This document shows, piece after piece, positions 1 through 14,300 of a stretch of DNA of 64,000 nt. Positions within the stretch are counted from its first letter, which is position 1. The number at the start of each line of letters is the position of its first letter. The translations under genes were made by a program, and so were the position numbers. The stretch is from Branchiostoma floridae. Taxonomy: Eukaryota; Chordata; Leptocardii; Amphioxiformes; Branchiostomatidae. The DNA lies in contig NC_049983.1 of the NCBI RefSeq assembly GCF_000003815.2, positions 13,708,240 to 13,772,239 of the forward strand, read 5' to 3'. Under the pieces are notes generated by a model. That model searched no databases. It had not been told where the DNA came from and saw nothing but the letters and a program-made list of their open reading frames with translations.

Positions 1-1767
1 GAGGTAAAGCTGTTTTGGGCGTTTTTAGGCGTTTTTATCTCACTTTCTACTGTATACTGTTTTCTTGATGTCTCTAGGCCTAAAAAACGTAAAAACAAAA
101 CAGCCGGAGCCTAACCTCTGCTTGGAGAGTACGCAGGCTCTACACGAACAGGACATAGGTAATCAGAAGTTTGTCAGTGAAAAAGATAAAACATCTGGAC
201 AGCTTGATAAAATATGACGATTACATTTTGATAAGTTACTGCGAATTGCCGAGGCAGAGTCTATGCTTGCGTTGTAGTGAGGATCGTCATGCCCACAGCC
301 GCGCACCTGATCAACGATCTTGAACTGAATATTTCGTTCTGGGTAGCAAATCAAACAAGCATAGTCTAAATTATGATTCAGCTAAATCAGCACAGGAGAT
401 AGATACGAAGTGAATACTGAGTTTTACCAAGGATATATAATGTCCTTTGTTTTACAAAGTAAACTCCAAATCGCAAACATACTATGCAGGAGATTACGGA
501 GTGACGAAATGCAATACAACACAATGTAATGCAAAGCTACTACAAGCCATCAATGTTCAGACGAAAAGTTGTAGCTGAGTATCAAGCTCTAAGAAGACTT
601 TGGGGAAGCTTTCTCTAGCTCAATAGCACCCTCAAGCAAAATGGCAATCAATCACAAATAGTGTCAAACACGAAAGAAATTCACGAAAGAAAACAATAAA
701 ACTACCTTCTTCCACGACCACCGACCAGACTGATGTAGAAGTTAAGACGTGGTTTCTGTACGGAGGAAGTTTTTCTACTCGGTAACAGCTTCCAGAAGAA
801 CAGGAAAGAACTGCGGAATGTCCTTCTTGATACCCTCCCTTTTGAAGCTCACAGGTACCGACAGTCTTTAATATAACTGATAAGACATGTTTGTTGTACA
901 ACTGGCGCGATGTTTCGAAGGCCACGGCCTCAGCATATCAGAGCGAACCTTCACCCCCTTGTACTGTAGACAAGCGTGACAGGAAGTGGTGAAATGTCGG
1001 CGTTCGACAAGGTCGTCATTCCTGCTTGGGAACGAAACGTTAGGAATTCGAACGAGCGCAGTGTGCACCTGCTGTTTTGGGAGGAAGTTTCAAGCATGTA
1101 GAATGTACAGAATAATTGGTTTCTGTTACTTTCCATAAGATTTAAGCGACTGTGAAGATACAAGTTCAGCAGCTAGTCTATTTTCGCTTTTAAAACTGTA
1201 ATCTTTGATTTCGGAGTCTTAGAATGTTTCGTGATTTGATATGAAGGACCTTGTTGGCGGCTGGGCGAATGTTGGGCAGTGTCCATCACCTTTGGTAGTC
1301 AGCAGGATTTGCCCCGAGCGCTGTAACGAGCTTGTCATATTTGTAACGTCCTTGGGGCTAAAGCAAACCAACATGGCAAGCTAGCTCAGCATGAGAAGCT
1401 GAATATAATACAGGTAACGTGTGGTCGGCTATATGAGGGACTGGTATTTTCTGTGCGAAAATATTATATCATCATTGATATATAACAATACCGGTACGTC
1501 AGTTTGCACAGAAAAATGGACTCAATGCTGTTGACCTCAAACTGTCACTGTTGTCAAAAGGTAAGGACAAATCAGACATAATTCAAACCCCTGTATGGTC
1601 CTGTAATGGCATCATCCTTGCGCACTTCAATCAAACGACGCGTAGTTTGTTTTCTTAGCGATAAACAGTACTTGGTCATCAGCTAGGAAAGCAGTGGCCG
1701 GATTTCATATGTACGCTCGCGCAACAGACGAACAGGTATCACTGGGTATAGCACGCTACAACTTCTA

Positions 1768-1785
1768 AAGCGCCATCTGGCGGAA
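1768..1785. promoter_or_regulatory. CTCF-like motif (candidate)
   Basis: The sequence GCGCCATCTGGCGG (1770-1783) resembles the reverse complement of the animal CTCF core. It lies in otherwise unremarkable non-coding DNA. This is a motif match by eye only and occupancy is unknown. Confidence 0.22.
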
Positions 1786-4700
1786 AGTACCTCGCTCAGG
1801 AGGTTACAGGTATTCTGCCAAATAAAACGTAAACTGTTAAGTACTTTCAGGATGAAGTAGGACACTTCAAAAGCCGGTGGCAGGCGACCAAAGTGTCCGT
1901 AGTGACAAAACAATCTAAGTCAAGTCGTTCCCCAGAGCCAAGGAGCACTTCTGTAGTCCAAACATTGGAAACAAGTAATTACAGGAGATGTTGGCGCCTC
2001 CAAACTTGGGTGCCTGGTTCCAAGCTTTTAAGTCGACTTGTGAAAGTAACGACAATTAGCGGTCATTAGCGAGAACAAGGAGCACAATGTTATGGGCGCC
2101 GACATCCAGGCTCCTGGCGGCTAAACTCAGCGGCACAGGACCACCTACCGGCATCCCAGGGGTGGGGAGGGGGGCGGGGAGATCCTTTTGCTGCTTTTTG
2201 TTTGGTCAACAAACTCGCAGGGACCCGGGGTGACCTCAGTCACTTTGCTGCTCGGTTCAAGCTTGGTCAGATCGCTGGTTTCAGGTAAAAATATCGATGC
2301 AAGGAAAGGTGTGTGCAGTGGAGAAGGGCGATCGATGGGCGAGATATATCAATATCCTGCAAGGAGCGGACAATTTATGAAAGATATACTTTAGAATGTG
2401 CGTGGAGTGGACGGAAAAAACAATGCTTGATAAAAGAGGAAGATGCAAGAGAAGCACATTTAAGATGGTTAGAGATTAATGCCACAGATATTGGCGGATC
2501 TAGCATAAAACTAGGAAAGTCTGACATTCTGGCGACCAGAGGGTTTGCAAAGATGTTTCCTTCAAAGTTTTCTTGGACTTTGTGACTTTTTCTAGTTCAG
2601 CAAATACTCGACTCCAACACCTTCAGCCTCCCCTACAGGGGACCCCTACCTGAGCGGTCGCCAGGTCAAGTGCAAAACAACTAATTAATTTGGTAGCGGA
2701 AGGGGGCAACTACGACCCGATATTTACAAGGTCATGATCAAAAGGCCGAACACGTGGAAAAGGAAGATTTCTCCGGTCACGACAGGGGAATGCCTGCTGT
2801 TAAGAAACGGCGTCTTAGATGCAGTAATACGGGGCAAAGATTGGCATAATCAAAACCAAAGGCGGATAAGAAAACATCTTTATTTTGTTTCAGACCACTG
2901 GTAGAGAAAATTATACTTCAAGGGTAAAATATTTAAGACTTTAAGTGGGCTGGTGCATGCTTTGCGTTAGGAAGATTATGTCTGAATTCGATGGAACCTG
3001 AGATACAAGGTTGGTAGCTATTAGGGTGGTCACAGAAACATCAAATGCCACGGGATGGCTCATTCAATACTACCAAGCCAATGTCAATATCACGGCTAAC
3101 GTTGGGAAAGTCGCAATGGCTCAAAAGCAACCACAAACTAGATAGTAGCCAAATGCATTTGTATATCTGAAAATTATGATCATCATAAATACAACGTAAT
3201 TTTTATCAAATTGAAGGGCATATCAAATACGCATAACATATCTATGACCAAATTTCAGAGACCAATATAATCGTCACACAACACTCGCTAAACCAAGAGG
3301 TGGTTAAAACGTGTCATTTTATCTGAAAAACGTCATTGCATTGAGAAATCATAATACACGTGAGCATTGAACACACACATGCTGGTTCTAATCATATTTC
3401 TTTGAAGTACCTATGATAATAACCACTTTGTAGAGGTCGAAACGGTGGCGCCCACACAAGGAGTCCATTGAAACACTGGTAATCCTATCAACATTATCAC
3501 TGTTGTAATTTTTTCTGCACTTGACAATGGAACTTAAACGTGACAAAATGTACAAAAATAAACCTAAATGGCACAAATTACTGGCGAAATCAAGTATCAT
3601 CTATGAGAAATTAAGCTAAATTAATCGAGTTATTTAGCAGGTTGTCATCCGACTTTGAGGTCAATGTCAATGTCAATTTGGCTGCGATTTGTCACGAGAT
3701 GTGGGTTCATTTCGGAGGCCCCTACTGTTTCCCACCCGCCCAAGTTCAATCCTGTTTAATTACAAAGAGAATAAGGCAGAAATAAGGCCTCTCTCTGTAA
3801 TTTCCCCTAGAATTAAGTTGAACTACAGGGTTCCTCTGGTCAAATGTACAGTAAACTCGACAGACCAGACCACCGTGTCTGCAGTATTTCATCAGCTGAT
3901 TGGTACCTTCTGTCCAGATGGTGATCATGATAACAATAACACGAAGAAATGAATCGACGGTACAATTTGCTCAGTCTGAATACTGGCCGTGTAAAGTTCA
4001 ACAGGGACGTTTGGAAGGAGAGAGTGGACCTGGTCCGGGCAAGTAGCCCGTGACGATGATGATGAAAGTTCAACCATTCTAAGGTAGCCTGGACTGTCCA
4101 ATGGAGTAAGCAGCAGCCGAAGAAGACTTCTATTTGGGCTGATGATGAACAACATTTCCTTAGTCACTCTATAGGCGACAATGGCAACCCTTCGGAACTA
4201 TCTTCACGTAGTTGACGAATGAAGAATGAGCCCAACCAGGACAGCGGATGTACTCCTTGTACTCATCAAATCAAATCATCAGAGCCTACCAAGTAGAACT
4301 ACCATGTCCATACTGTGTAAAATATCGAGCTAAAGACACGCATTTCCCTATTCTAAAATTTAGATACAATGTCACCATAGCCTACATCCCGACCAGTACA
4401 CACTAGAGTTTACCCAATACTGTATGTGTATAGAAATATGTCATTCAAGTGCTCCTGACAATGGATAGGAAAGTGATTCTGACGACCAGACACAGGCTCC
4501 TTTGTCAAGGTCAGTCTTAAGTGTGTTAAGATTTCAGACTCTCAAGGAATGCCCACAGGCTTCCACCTTCAAAAACACTTAGAGTGAAGGGAAAACATTG
4601 CCACGGATGAGCGCGTAGCGGCCCAGACCGACTCGACAATCTGCGCACCGCACGGACTGAAGTGAAAAGCATCATATTGTGACCAACCGCATTGTCTCGG

Positions 4701-5695
4701 GTCAGCTCGAGAAATAAAACAACAACAAGCCCTTCTATTTATATCCCACAGTGAAATTGAACTCCAATGTCGGAACTTCCGGAAGATACATAGAAAGTCC
4801 CACAAGGCACAACTTGTTGAGCATAACTTATTGTAGCTAAAGCTTCATGTCGATCCAAAGTGCCAATGACGGATTTCAGTCGCCTTAAAACCACAATTGG
4901 TCGCGTGATGTTTTTGCACAATTGGCAACAAAATTTGCCAATGAAAATCTCAGTAATCGCACTCGACAATATGATACACAAACTATGTATACCTTTCTTT
5001 ATATCTATCAACGAGCATCACAAGAAAAGACCAATATATATAGTTGATACAACCAAACCCCCTTGGTAAGACTTACCGCCTGTTACAGCTTTGCGTACAA
5101 AAACCAGAACTGGGCACAAGCTTCGGGAAGGCCTTGACTCTTGGAACTTTCTAACTGCAGTGTGGACCACTCATGCCACTTTGTCTTATAGCACAGTTAT
5201 TACCAATAGTCTAGGTCCGGACAGGAAAAATAAACCCAGGGTGACAGTGTTGAGAACAGGCGGGTCAAGGAACTCCGTAAACTCCAAAGGACAAGGTTAT
5301 GTATGGGGTTTCTGTTTAGTATTAATTTTTACTTTCTGACAGCTACGTTTTATCTTATACAAGGAGCAAACCTGGAAGCATTGCATCTGATCCGAGTCAG
5401 TCATTGCAAAGAAATTATACGAATATGTGCAATTACAATATCCGCTGCACAAAACCCAAATGGAAATATCCTCTTTGCTCTTGATACTAATATTATTACA
5501 GCTAATCTCCATGGCAGTCCGAATCACGTCTAGATGGAATATGGGCTACAGTGTACTATAGATAAGACCATATACATACAAATACATGACAGACATTCCG
5601 TACAGAAACATACAGAAATAACCTACAATTATTAAAAAAAATACAGCTTACATTGTTCAGCAATCTGATTGGAAGCAGACGACACTTTCAGCCTA

Positions 5696-5707
5696 AGGTC
5701 ATGACCT
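5696..5707. promoter_or_regulatory. Palindromic nuclear-receptor half-sites (IR0)
   Basis: AGGTCATGACCT is a perfect inverted repeat of AGGTCA with no spacer, the arrangement bound by thyroid-hormone and retinoid receptors in other animals. A further AGGTCA half-site follows at about 5716. The match is exact, but a 12-bp palindrome can occur by chance. Confidence 0.28.
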
Positions 5708-7328
5708 GACAACACGAGGTCAATGTCAGAGACACAGATGAGACCTACCATGACAGTAATTGCCCCGGTGGAAGAGAGCGTGCCTGCTGTGTACCGTGAG
5801 TCCGAGCGGCGCGTCTTAATGCAGGCTCGCGCCAAGCTGTGCAGGAATTTTAAGCTCACCCCCTCAAAGGACGATCCACCTTGTTTGTACAGAGTTGGGA
5901 GACGGTAACAGTTAGATGAACTGCTGCAGAAGAGTCACTACAAATCATTGAAGAATCTGCGTCGTGCAGTACGTTAGCTAGACCAATCAGGAGCACGATG
6001 ATACAGAAAACAATAAGACGAGGATACGATTAAGAAACGTCACGACAATACCATTAGCTGAGTAAATTTACCAGTCATAAGAAAAAAGCCAGTGATTACC
6101 TAGCGGGTTCCCAAACCTTCCCGGGTCAGACAGGATCACCTCCCAAACCTGCCGCTGGCCAATCGTTATCATGGACGTTGATTGATTTTCTGGACGTAGA
6201 TGATGATAACATTGTCAGCACTGAGACATGTCTTTACACTTGAAAGGACTAAGGTTGGCCAGAATAAGGAGGTTATAACTTATAGGGACTGCGACCTCCG
6301 TGGTTAGAACCTGAAAGGCTATAGTTAATCTTGGCAGGTTCACACGTTTGGTATACGAGCTTGTAAGTCTACGGATCAGTGAAAAGTCGGAAGTTTGCTC
6401 ATTTCTCGAGATCACTGGATACCACCATGGGGTCCGGTAGACTACATCCTATAAGATCTACACCATTGGGTTTTCAACAACTCACAGTACGTACATACGT
6501 GTATATTGGCGTAATACGAAAAGGCTCCCGCAAGGTGATTATCCGGATTATCCTTGGCTGCTTTCAAAAGATTTTGTAAGCATAAGCATTTTCGACGAAA
6601 TGGCCTTTAACGTCTACGAACAACATGTCCTACATTTCAAACACCATCGTCATATTGCAACCCGAAAGCCAACCAAGGTATCAATACAATAATATCATTG
6701 GAAAAGAAAAAGGCTTTCATCGTCTCTACCCCCAATTTACCTTTCACCAATCTTTCCCCACCCCCAATTAAAACCACTCGTTTACCCGACCATCACTCAG
6801 ACTGTCCCGGGGTTGCGTAACTCAACAAGCCCGCTCGGAATTTTGATCCACTTTCTTCTGCGTCCATCCCTACGGTAGACAGCGAGCAAAGGAAGGCAGA
6901 TTCCTCTTACTTTCATTGGTGCTAGAAAAGATAAATCTCACTTTAATGTCAGCAACAAATTGGGTGATGAAGAAGGCTGGGGTGAAAAGTCTTTCACACG
7001 CGGTTAGGCCAATCTAGGAATCTGACTCTTTGTCGTTGATGAATACCAAAGGCAATAAAAGACGTATACTGTACCAAAATACATTACAATCATATTGGAT
7101 GCGGGAAAGAGTTTTTTTGGCTGGTTTATTCATCTGGTTGTCTGCTCATCAAGAACATACCATCACCAGAGACTGGTTGCCTGAGCCTCGGATGTTCCAT
7201 TGGCACCCCGAGACAGGACACACACTTTTTGGTTATTTCTGAATCATCTATGTTAGATATGATCAACTAGATCTATAACATTTTCCTTGGATTAGCCTTT
7301 TTATTAACTAGAGTTCGGCGACCTCATA

Positions 7329-8377
7329 CCTCCATGAAAATTTAGAGCTTTTGTAAATTTCATGCAAATGACTAAGACATTAACATAATTTATGCATGGT
7401 GTTGTTCATCATTGACAAACGTACACATGTCACAATTATAACATTCCCATTATTAATCATAAAGCGGTTTTGCAATTTTTACATAAATTATGCAAATAAG
7501 TTCCTCATTACCATATTTAGTATCTACTTATATTCCACCTATCATAATTAACATGTGTTACATTTATTGAAGTCCAGTTATTGAAAACAATGGAATTATA
7601 CAATTTCCTCATCAATTATGCAAATTAAGCCCTCATTTGCATAAAATGCATATCATTATGAACATCTTTGCCTAAGGTACCCGCATGCCTAATATGATGC
7701 CAATCCGTCAATCCTTTCTGCAGTTATCCACTTTGGAATGTCTTGACAAAAACGCCCCTGCAGTTCCTAAATTAAATGTTAGGGGGCTGAAACTTGCTCC
7801 ACTTTGTCATGACACTGAAAGCTATCTACCACCTAAATTTTAAGACCATATCACGTCCAAAACAAGAGATACATAGAAAAAACTGCTATGATTGAATGTT
7901 GTCATTAATTATGCAAATTTGCTCCTATTTTGCATAATTAGTATTTCATCTTGTACAACATTGTCCAAGGTACCTACATACCAAAAATCATGAAAATCCG
8001 CTGTTCCCTTCTTGAGTTATCCTCGTCAGAAGTTTTTGACAAAAATGCCCCTGCTATCCCAAAACTAGACGCTAGGGGGCCCAAACTTATGTCACTTCTT
8101 CCTGAGCACAAGAGCTATCTAATACTCAAAAATCGTGACCATAGCATGTTCAGAACACCAAGATAGCAAAACCGGAAGTTGCGCTGCAGTACCAAGGGGA
8201 GCCGCTAGGGGGCCCAAAATCTAATCATTTCCAGTTTTCATCACAACCTACCAACACACCAAGTATCAAACCAATCCACCCAGCCGTTCTTGAGTTATCT
8301 TGTTTACACACAGACAGACACACAGACACACAGACAAACGCGGGGTAAAATATAACCTCCATGAAATTTCATGGAGG
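7329..8377. mobile_element. Non-autonomous TA-flanked element with terminal inverted repeats
   Basis: The left end starts CCTCCATGAAA and the right end finishes TTTCATGGAGG. Both ends are flanked by TA (7327-7328 and 8378-8379), as expected for a TA target duplication. The inside is AT-rich and lacks a transposase frame. It contains diverged tandem units: an ATTATGCAAAT-like start, a TTGAGTTATC-like segment, a GACAAAAAYGCCCCTGC segment and a GCTAGGGGGC core. A short run of CAGACAGACA lies near the right end. The final bases (8355-8378) form a perfect 24-bp palindrome. Related fragments occur near 20.4 kb and 53.6 kb. It is probably a MITE-like DNA transposon; the superfamily is not assigned. 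Confidence 0.6.
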
Positions 8378-8379
8378 TA

Positions 8380-11300
8380 AATATCGTGTCTTGAAACAAC
8401 GTGTTTATCAGCTGACGTTCTGCATTCTGTTGTACTATGTATCTATTGCATCATCATAAGGTTATGGACTTTAATAACCGAGATTTGATCCGTACCGGCT
8501 TCATCTAAACTGCGCTCCTGAAAGAGACGTAAGTACCTGGCTGCAAGTTGTTGTAGTTTAGACATGATGAAAGAGATGACAGAGACATGACAATATCCCT
8601 TACATGTTGGTTTGTATGGTGTTGTATCTGTCGACGGGTTCCTTAGCTGTTCCACTCTAGTGAGCGCCATAATGTCGATATTTAGTGAATTTCAAGACGA
8701 GGTCAACATCCGGAACATTCCAAGAGGAGTCCCAGTATCTGCAGCAGAGACATGTAGACTCAACTCCCGCCACTATAAGGTACCACCAAAAGGCTTGGTT
8801 TCCACCCAAAAGTTCTTAATAAGGCCACAGATGTGTTCACGCACGTTCACGCCTTTCAATACTTCTATCCTCGTTACGATGGGGAGGGTCAAGAGTTGAG
8901 CAAAGATGGCGTAAGGAGGGCCCCGTGCCGAAGCCTTATCGTACTTGGTTACGGATTATTTTCAGTCTAGATTCACGTAGAGATGTACCAGGTATTGAGA
9001 CATACACCAAGAGGCGACATAAGCAAACCATTACCGTCATTTAGCCTCTGGATAGGCGTCTCTCTGTTATCTATGCCTGGATCGGCTAGATTACGGAAAT
9101 ACACATATCACAGACACACAGAAAAATGATATGACAAACAGTCACAATAGGTCCTGCTCCAAAGATGTAAGATACGCGCGCATGGCAATAGCTAAAGATG
9201 GCGCGATCCAAGATATCAGCTAAACGCACCTATTTTGATTGCAGTCCGCCCAAAACATCAATACTTATTCAATGACTAGTTATTTCAGCTCTTAGAATTG
9301 AGCTAAAAAACTAAAAAAATAAGAAGAGGATTCTACCTTCATCATTTGATATAAACCTTTATCCTTCAGAACAAAGACAAGTTAGTAAGTTCAGAATGGG
9401 GCAGTAACCGATCTTATGTCGGAATGCGGGACAGATGCACGGCCAAGTTTGTTGTGTCTTGGCAAACCGGCCAGAACTCCTGCGGAGGACGGACTATCGC
9501 CTGGCGTTTCCTCGCCGAAAACCTGTTGACATTTTTGTGCTCTTCCCTTCTAAGACTCGCCGATGGGTCGAGCGCGGGCTGCAGGAATGTAACCTGAGGC
9601 AGAATGTACCGCCATCCCCTTTGATTCTTGGTAAGCGCACACGACACAAGAAACCATGATTGTCTCTTCTGTGGGTAGGTTGAAATAGGCAACGTAGGTA
9701 TTATGTTCTTCTTTTCGTACTGATACTGGCGTTGGGATGAAGTGGATAATAGAACAGAGATACTGGCAGCAACGCTATTAGTACATCATTTTATTGCCTT
9801 TGATAAACCCGTGCCATTGTTTTGCTGTTTCTTGGTGAGTAGATTTGCATTTTTGTACGGATCATTGTCATCATTGAAATCAGTTGTCAGACAGTGATGA
9901 TACAATATCGTCTCACATGCATGCTCTCTCCTGAGCTGACTCACGTGCACAGCGCTATCATTCGATCATCAGGTAAATTGAGCTTCCTTGATGTTGACCC
10001 TACTTTTGCTGCAGATATCCCCGGAGTCATACAGTAATACTAACCGCCTGGAAGGTTATCCTGACTGTTCTGCTATGGGAAAATATATACCTATTCTTGT
10101 CGATTCAATAAGGTTTTATCATTGTGGTTAGAAGCGAAATTAATCTTTTTGTCTATGTATGCCCATATTGGCAGATCTGAGACGTTGTATTTGAATAGAT
10201 TTTCATCTACATCTTCTCGAAGTGAAGGGTTTGAACACCCTCCCGGAGTTTCCCGGAGTGATTTGTTTACGGGAAACCGCGGACATGGCTCCACTTGCCG
10301 TGTGGTGGGACAGTAATGAGTGCCCCGTCCTTGTCCGGATCCCTCCCCACCAGTAGTAAACAACTGAAGACAGGGAACGCACAACAACGTCTGGTCACCC
10401 TACCCCACGTCCCGGGTGGCATCTCTGCTCTTCGTCTCCACAGCTTAACATTGTCTAATAGCCTCCGTCTTCTCATCTTTCAAACAAACAGTAAACTCCA
10501 CTTAAGACGCAGTACGTCTTTTCTACATTAGCACAAGCCTTTAATATCAGTCTGTTGAGGATGTGAAGATTATTTCAGCTTTTGGAAGATTACTTAATTT
10601 AGGACAATTCTCTTTATTACTTCTCAAGCATGTTCTGATCATCTGTTGCCTAGTCAGGTTGTTGCAGTTACTCAAACCTGAATCAGAGAATTGAGCGGCA
10701 TTACAACATGAATCTGTCGACCGTATTCAGGAAAATACTTCACAGCTTACATAATCGTTTAATATTTGTTTTATTTGTGAATTGTCAAGAAGCACAGATC
10801 TCTTCTTTTACTGGTGAAGAATCTGAGTGTGGTATTTGCCTTATAGCTACTCAGAAGATGAAACACGCCACTATACTAGTTTAGAAGATTATCGATAATC
10901 ATTGCAATTATAAAGGGATTTCCATAGCAGGCGCTATATGCTTGCTGCAATCTGTCAAAGTTGTTAAAAGTAGTGCCGGTTTTCAACAGAATCTGTGTGA
11001 CATCAACTTATGAAAACTGGGTACTGAATTTACACATCGCTACACCCACGGAAATCTGTGATTGGATGAATGATGTAACCACGAGAAGATCTATTTCGAC
11101 AGCTCAGTTTCAGGACAGATCATTGATTTCCCACAGAAAAGTGACACACAGAAATATGACCTTCGACATCATGTCTTTATCCATAAACCTATCGTGTGTA
11201 CCTGCGGTCTGCGGGATAGCTGCTTCTGATGACAGACTTGTAGCCACTCAAGCAACATCAGGCAATCGGTTCTTAGCAGCAGCGAGGGGGAGTAAGTGGA

Positions 11301-14300
11301 ATGGTTTCATAGATACTAAATGTACAGTTTATTAGCCAGCGACCGAAGGTTTTGTCCATTCTGTCCAAGCCAAATTGAAAATGAGTTCCACTCTGTCATG
11401 GGACGCTCTACATATGATACCTGGAGTATCATATTTCTTTCCTCAAGTACAGATTTAAGAGACTCGATGCCATAATCAGTTTGATTATATCTTTAGATTT
11501 AACAAGTTACTAACAACAATACAAAAATAGGTAAATGCATAAGATATCATGAGAACAGATTCTGGAACCTACGATTCTTCTTTGCCCTACACGTGTGATT
11601 ATAACATTCATCACGCATATGCTATTATTAGCATGTATTGCTTAGTAAGTAGAATTTTATCATGTGTCTTTTGTATTTCTATGTTGTACTTTTACCGAAC
11701 GGAAATCACTGTACCTTTTGTTGACCTGACCAAAACAAATCACAAGCGGGTTCCTCAGACAATCGATTGTGTACGAAATAATCTCTAATGGTAGCTAAAC
11801 ACATGACATCTCACACAATATACCTGCATCTGTTGATACAGCAGAGCTGGTAATACTGAATAGGTTTTAAACCAGACAATGACTCTTTATGAGATACGCT
11901 GTTCCCGAGATAGCCCAGATGTGGTTGGGAGGCAGGTCAGAGGTGAGCGGGGGGTCAAAGACATAGGTCAACCACACGCGCTACCTGCAATTTGTTCCAC
12001 ACTGCTTAATAGACGACAAAGCGCACCAAGAGGACAGACAAACACCAGCGTTACTTAAAACATAGTACAGTACAGCCATACAACATAGCCAGAGGACAAA
12101 TATAAACGGTTTGGACAAATGTTTCGTTTCAAGTTGATGACATATATAGATACTCTGTAAACAAAGAGATTGGATTATTATTTTTTCCTTCACTGCATTT
12201 CAATTTTAGGATAGAGAATTAGAGAAAGTGGTCCATCGGGCTGTACATATTTCAACAAGGCACAGGGTACTTTTAACTACGCTGTTACCATGCCAATTTT
12301 ACCTGAAATAGATGTCAGAAAGTTTCAAACCGCAACGGTATTCACTATATGCCTTTTTTCATCTCACTCTGATGTGTACCATTGATAAATCAAGTTATAG
12401 CGATGTTTCCAAACAAAGGGAAAAGCAAGAACTGTTTAACTTCACCTTTTGCAGAACTCTGCGTACGTGCAAACTCCCCTGTCCTCCTTGTATGTTATCT
12501 GAAGTTTATGCAGTAGAAGTGGGACATGCATACTGCTTCTATCCTGACGACATATCTAAAACTCCGCGCATCTCTTGAATTTGTCCTACGTTGGACGTAC
12601 CAAGAACACACACTTCTGCCAAGTGACAAGTCAGCGAACCGCTGCTGACGATGTGGAAACAATCACGGTGCTTACGGGCAGGAATGTCCCCTCGGGTGGT
12701 TGGCGGCGAGCCCAGGGCGCGCGAGCAGGGACCCGGCCGCCGCCGAGGGTAATTACACTTCCCGCTCGGGTGTTTCACGGCCTGAGTCTCGCCACTGTCA
12801 CAGACAGTCACTGGAGGTTATGAGTGTGTTTAGGGGACTTACCTCGTGGATTAGCGATTTTATAGCTTACACAATGGTTTCCTCTTCATCCTTAATCTTA
12901 TAGGGGGCGGTGGGGACCCTAGCCGGCAGTAAATCGTCCGGAATAAAGGGTTGTGGGAAATGGAAGATACCTTCGACGTCTTGTATGTAGCAATATTCCT
13001 TATCATGGGTTACAAAACTGCTTGTCTGTTCTACTGGTGGAAACGTCTAAACAATGTCAACACATTTTCAGCAAGAAAAGCTGCAATGGCTTTGTACTTG
13101 AGCGCGTGAACTTAGCTACTACTCCATCTTAGATTTATTGTTGCTGTTGTCGACTGATGATGATGATGTTTATGAGCATAGTGATAGCTGTCGCCTCACA
13201 AGTTTGACTGAACAAGGTGGACTGAAAGGCAGTTAAGACAGATGTTCCATGTTACGTGTATTAAATCTGACAACACAAAATGACAAGAGTAGGCATTAGT
13301 TAACATCTATTACACCATCACGCACCCGTCATTATTACCCAAATTTATCTAAGGAGCGACTCCGGGGTCCTAAAAGGTCTGTACCACCCTGCTGAAGATT
13401 CCTCTGCAAATTGAAAAGGAGTCTTCTTTCTAATCGTTTCGTTTCGTCAGAAAATGAGAGGTTACATGTCTGCTTAGAGGTGTTGGCGATGTGCCTTCAG
13501 CGTCGTAAAACGGCCTGATGGTGTCGTAAATTTCTTGACAGAGGCCAGCAGGTCCCGCTACTTCCGCGGTAGTAAATCTCCCACTGTTGTGTTGTACAGG
13601 CAAGCTTAAGCTTCTGCTCACTGCACCTGCCAATATCAAAGCTGGGGATGCTATGTATTCTTTTGAAAGGGATGTGAAACGGGAGACTAGAGTGGAGTGT
13701 AAAGATATTTACTAAAAAAGACATCAGCAATATCCGTATAAAAACGTACTGATATCATTGACGTATCATTAGAAATTCCTCCAATGGTTGTAAAAGCTCA
13801 TTTCCATCCCATACTCTATGTACTCTGGCTGCTCTACTTTGTATCTTGCCCAAGTTTTTGTGCAATTAAGTTATTTGTATATGACAAAGGTCATATCATA
13901 CAAATTAGCAAAACAGCTCTGATATCCCCCTTTCTATATCTTACATAATAAAGCATTTCCTCATAAATACATAACCTGCATCAAAGAAGGGCGGTCAGTC
14001 ATTCAGCAAGATATATTCTATAATGCGATTACGTCTCGTGTCATGAGCATAAAGGAGACCAATGAATATGTCCTTAGAACACATGTGCATAATTTAAAGC
14101 AAGTTGACAACTACTTCCCGCACCAACATGGGTGTCTTTGTCATATGTCTTTCTTTAGACACGCTGCGACACAGCACAAATCTGCCAAGAAACTTTCGTG
14201 CATTTCCTGCATCTAGCCTAAGTGTTGGTAATCACTTACCCTCTACTTGACTGCTACATTAAATTAGGCTGTTATCGCTTCTTTCTGCCCCTCTGTTCCC

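Larger units (their letters stand above)
1..7328. other. Non-genic DNA, no gene recognised
   Basis: All open frames here are short (under 100 codons), lack recognisable domains and are not joined by convincing splice sites. I see no tRNA B-box or rRNA-like sequence. Base composition alternates between AT-rich stretches and modestly GC-rich patches, such as the G-run near 2160-2180. It may be intergenic or part of a very large intron. Possible regulatory motifs are listed separately. Confidence 0.6.
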
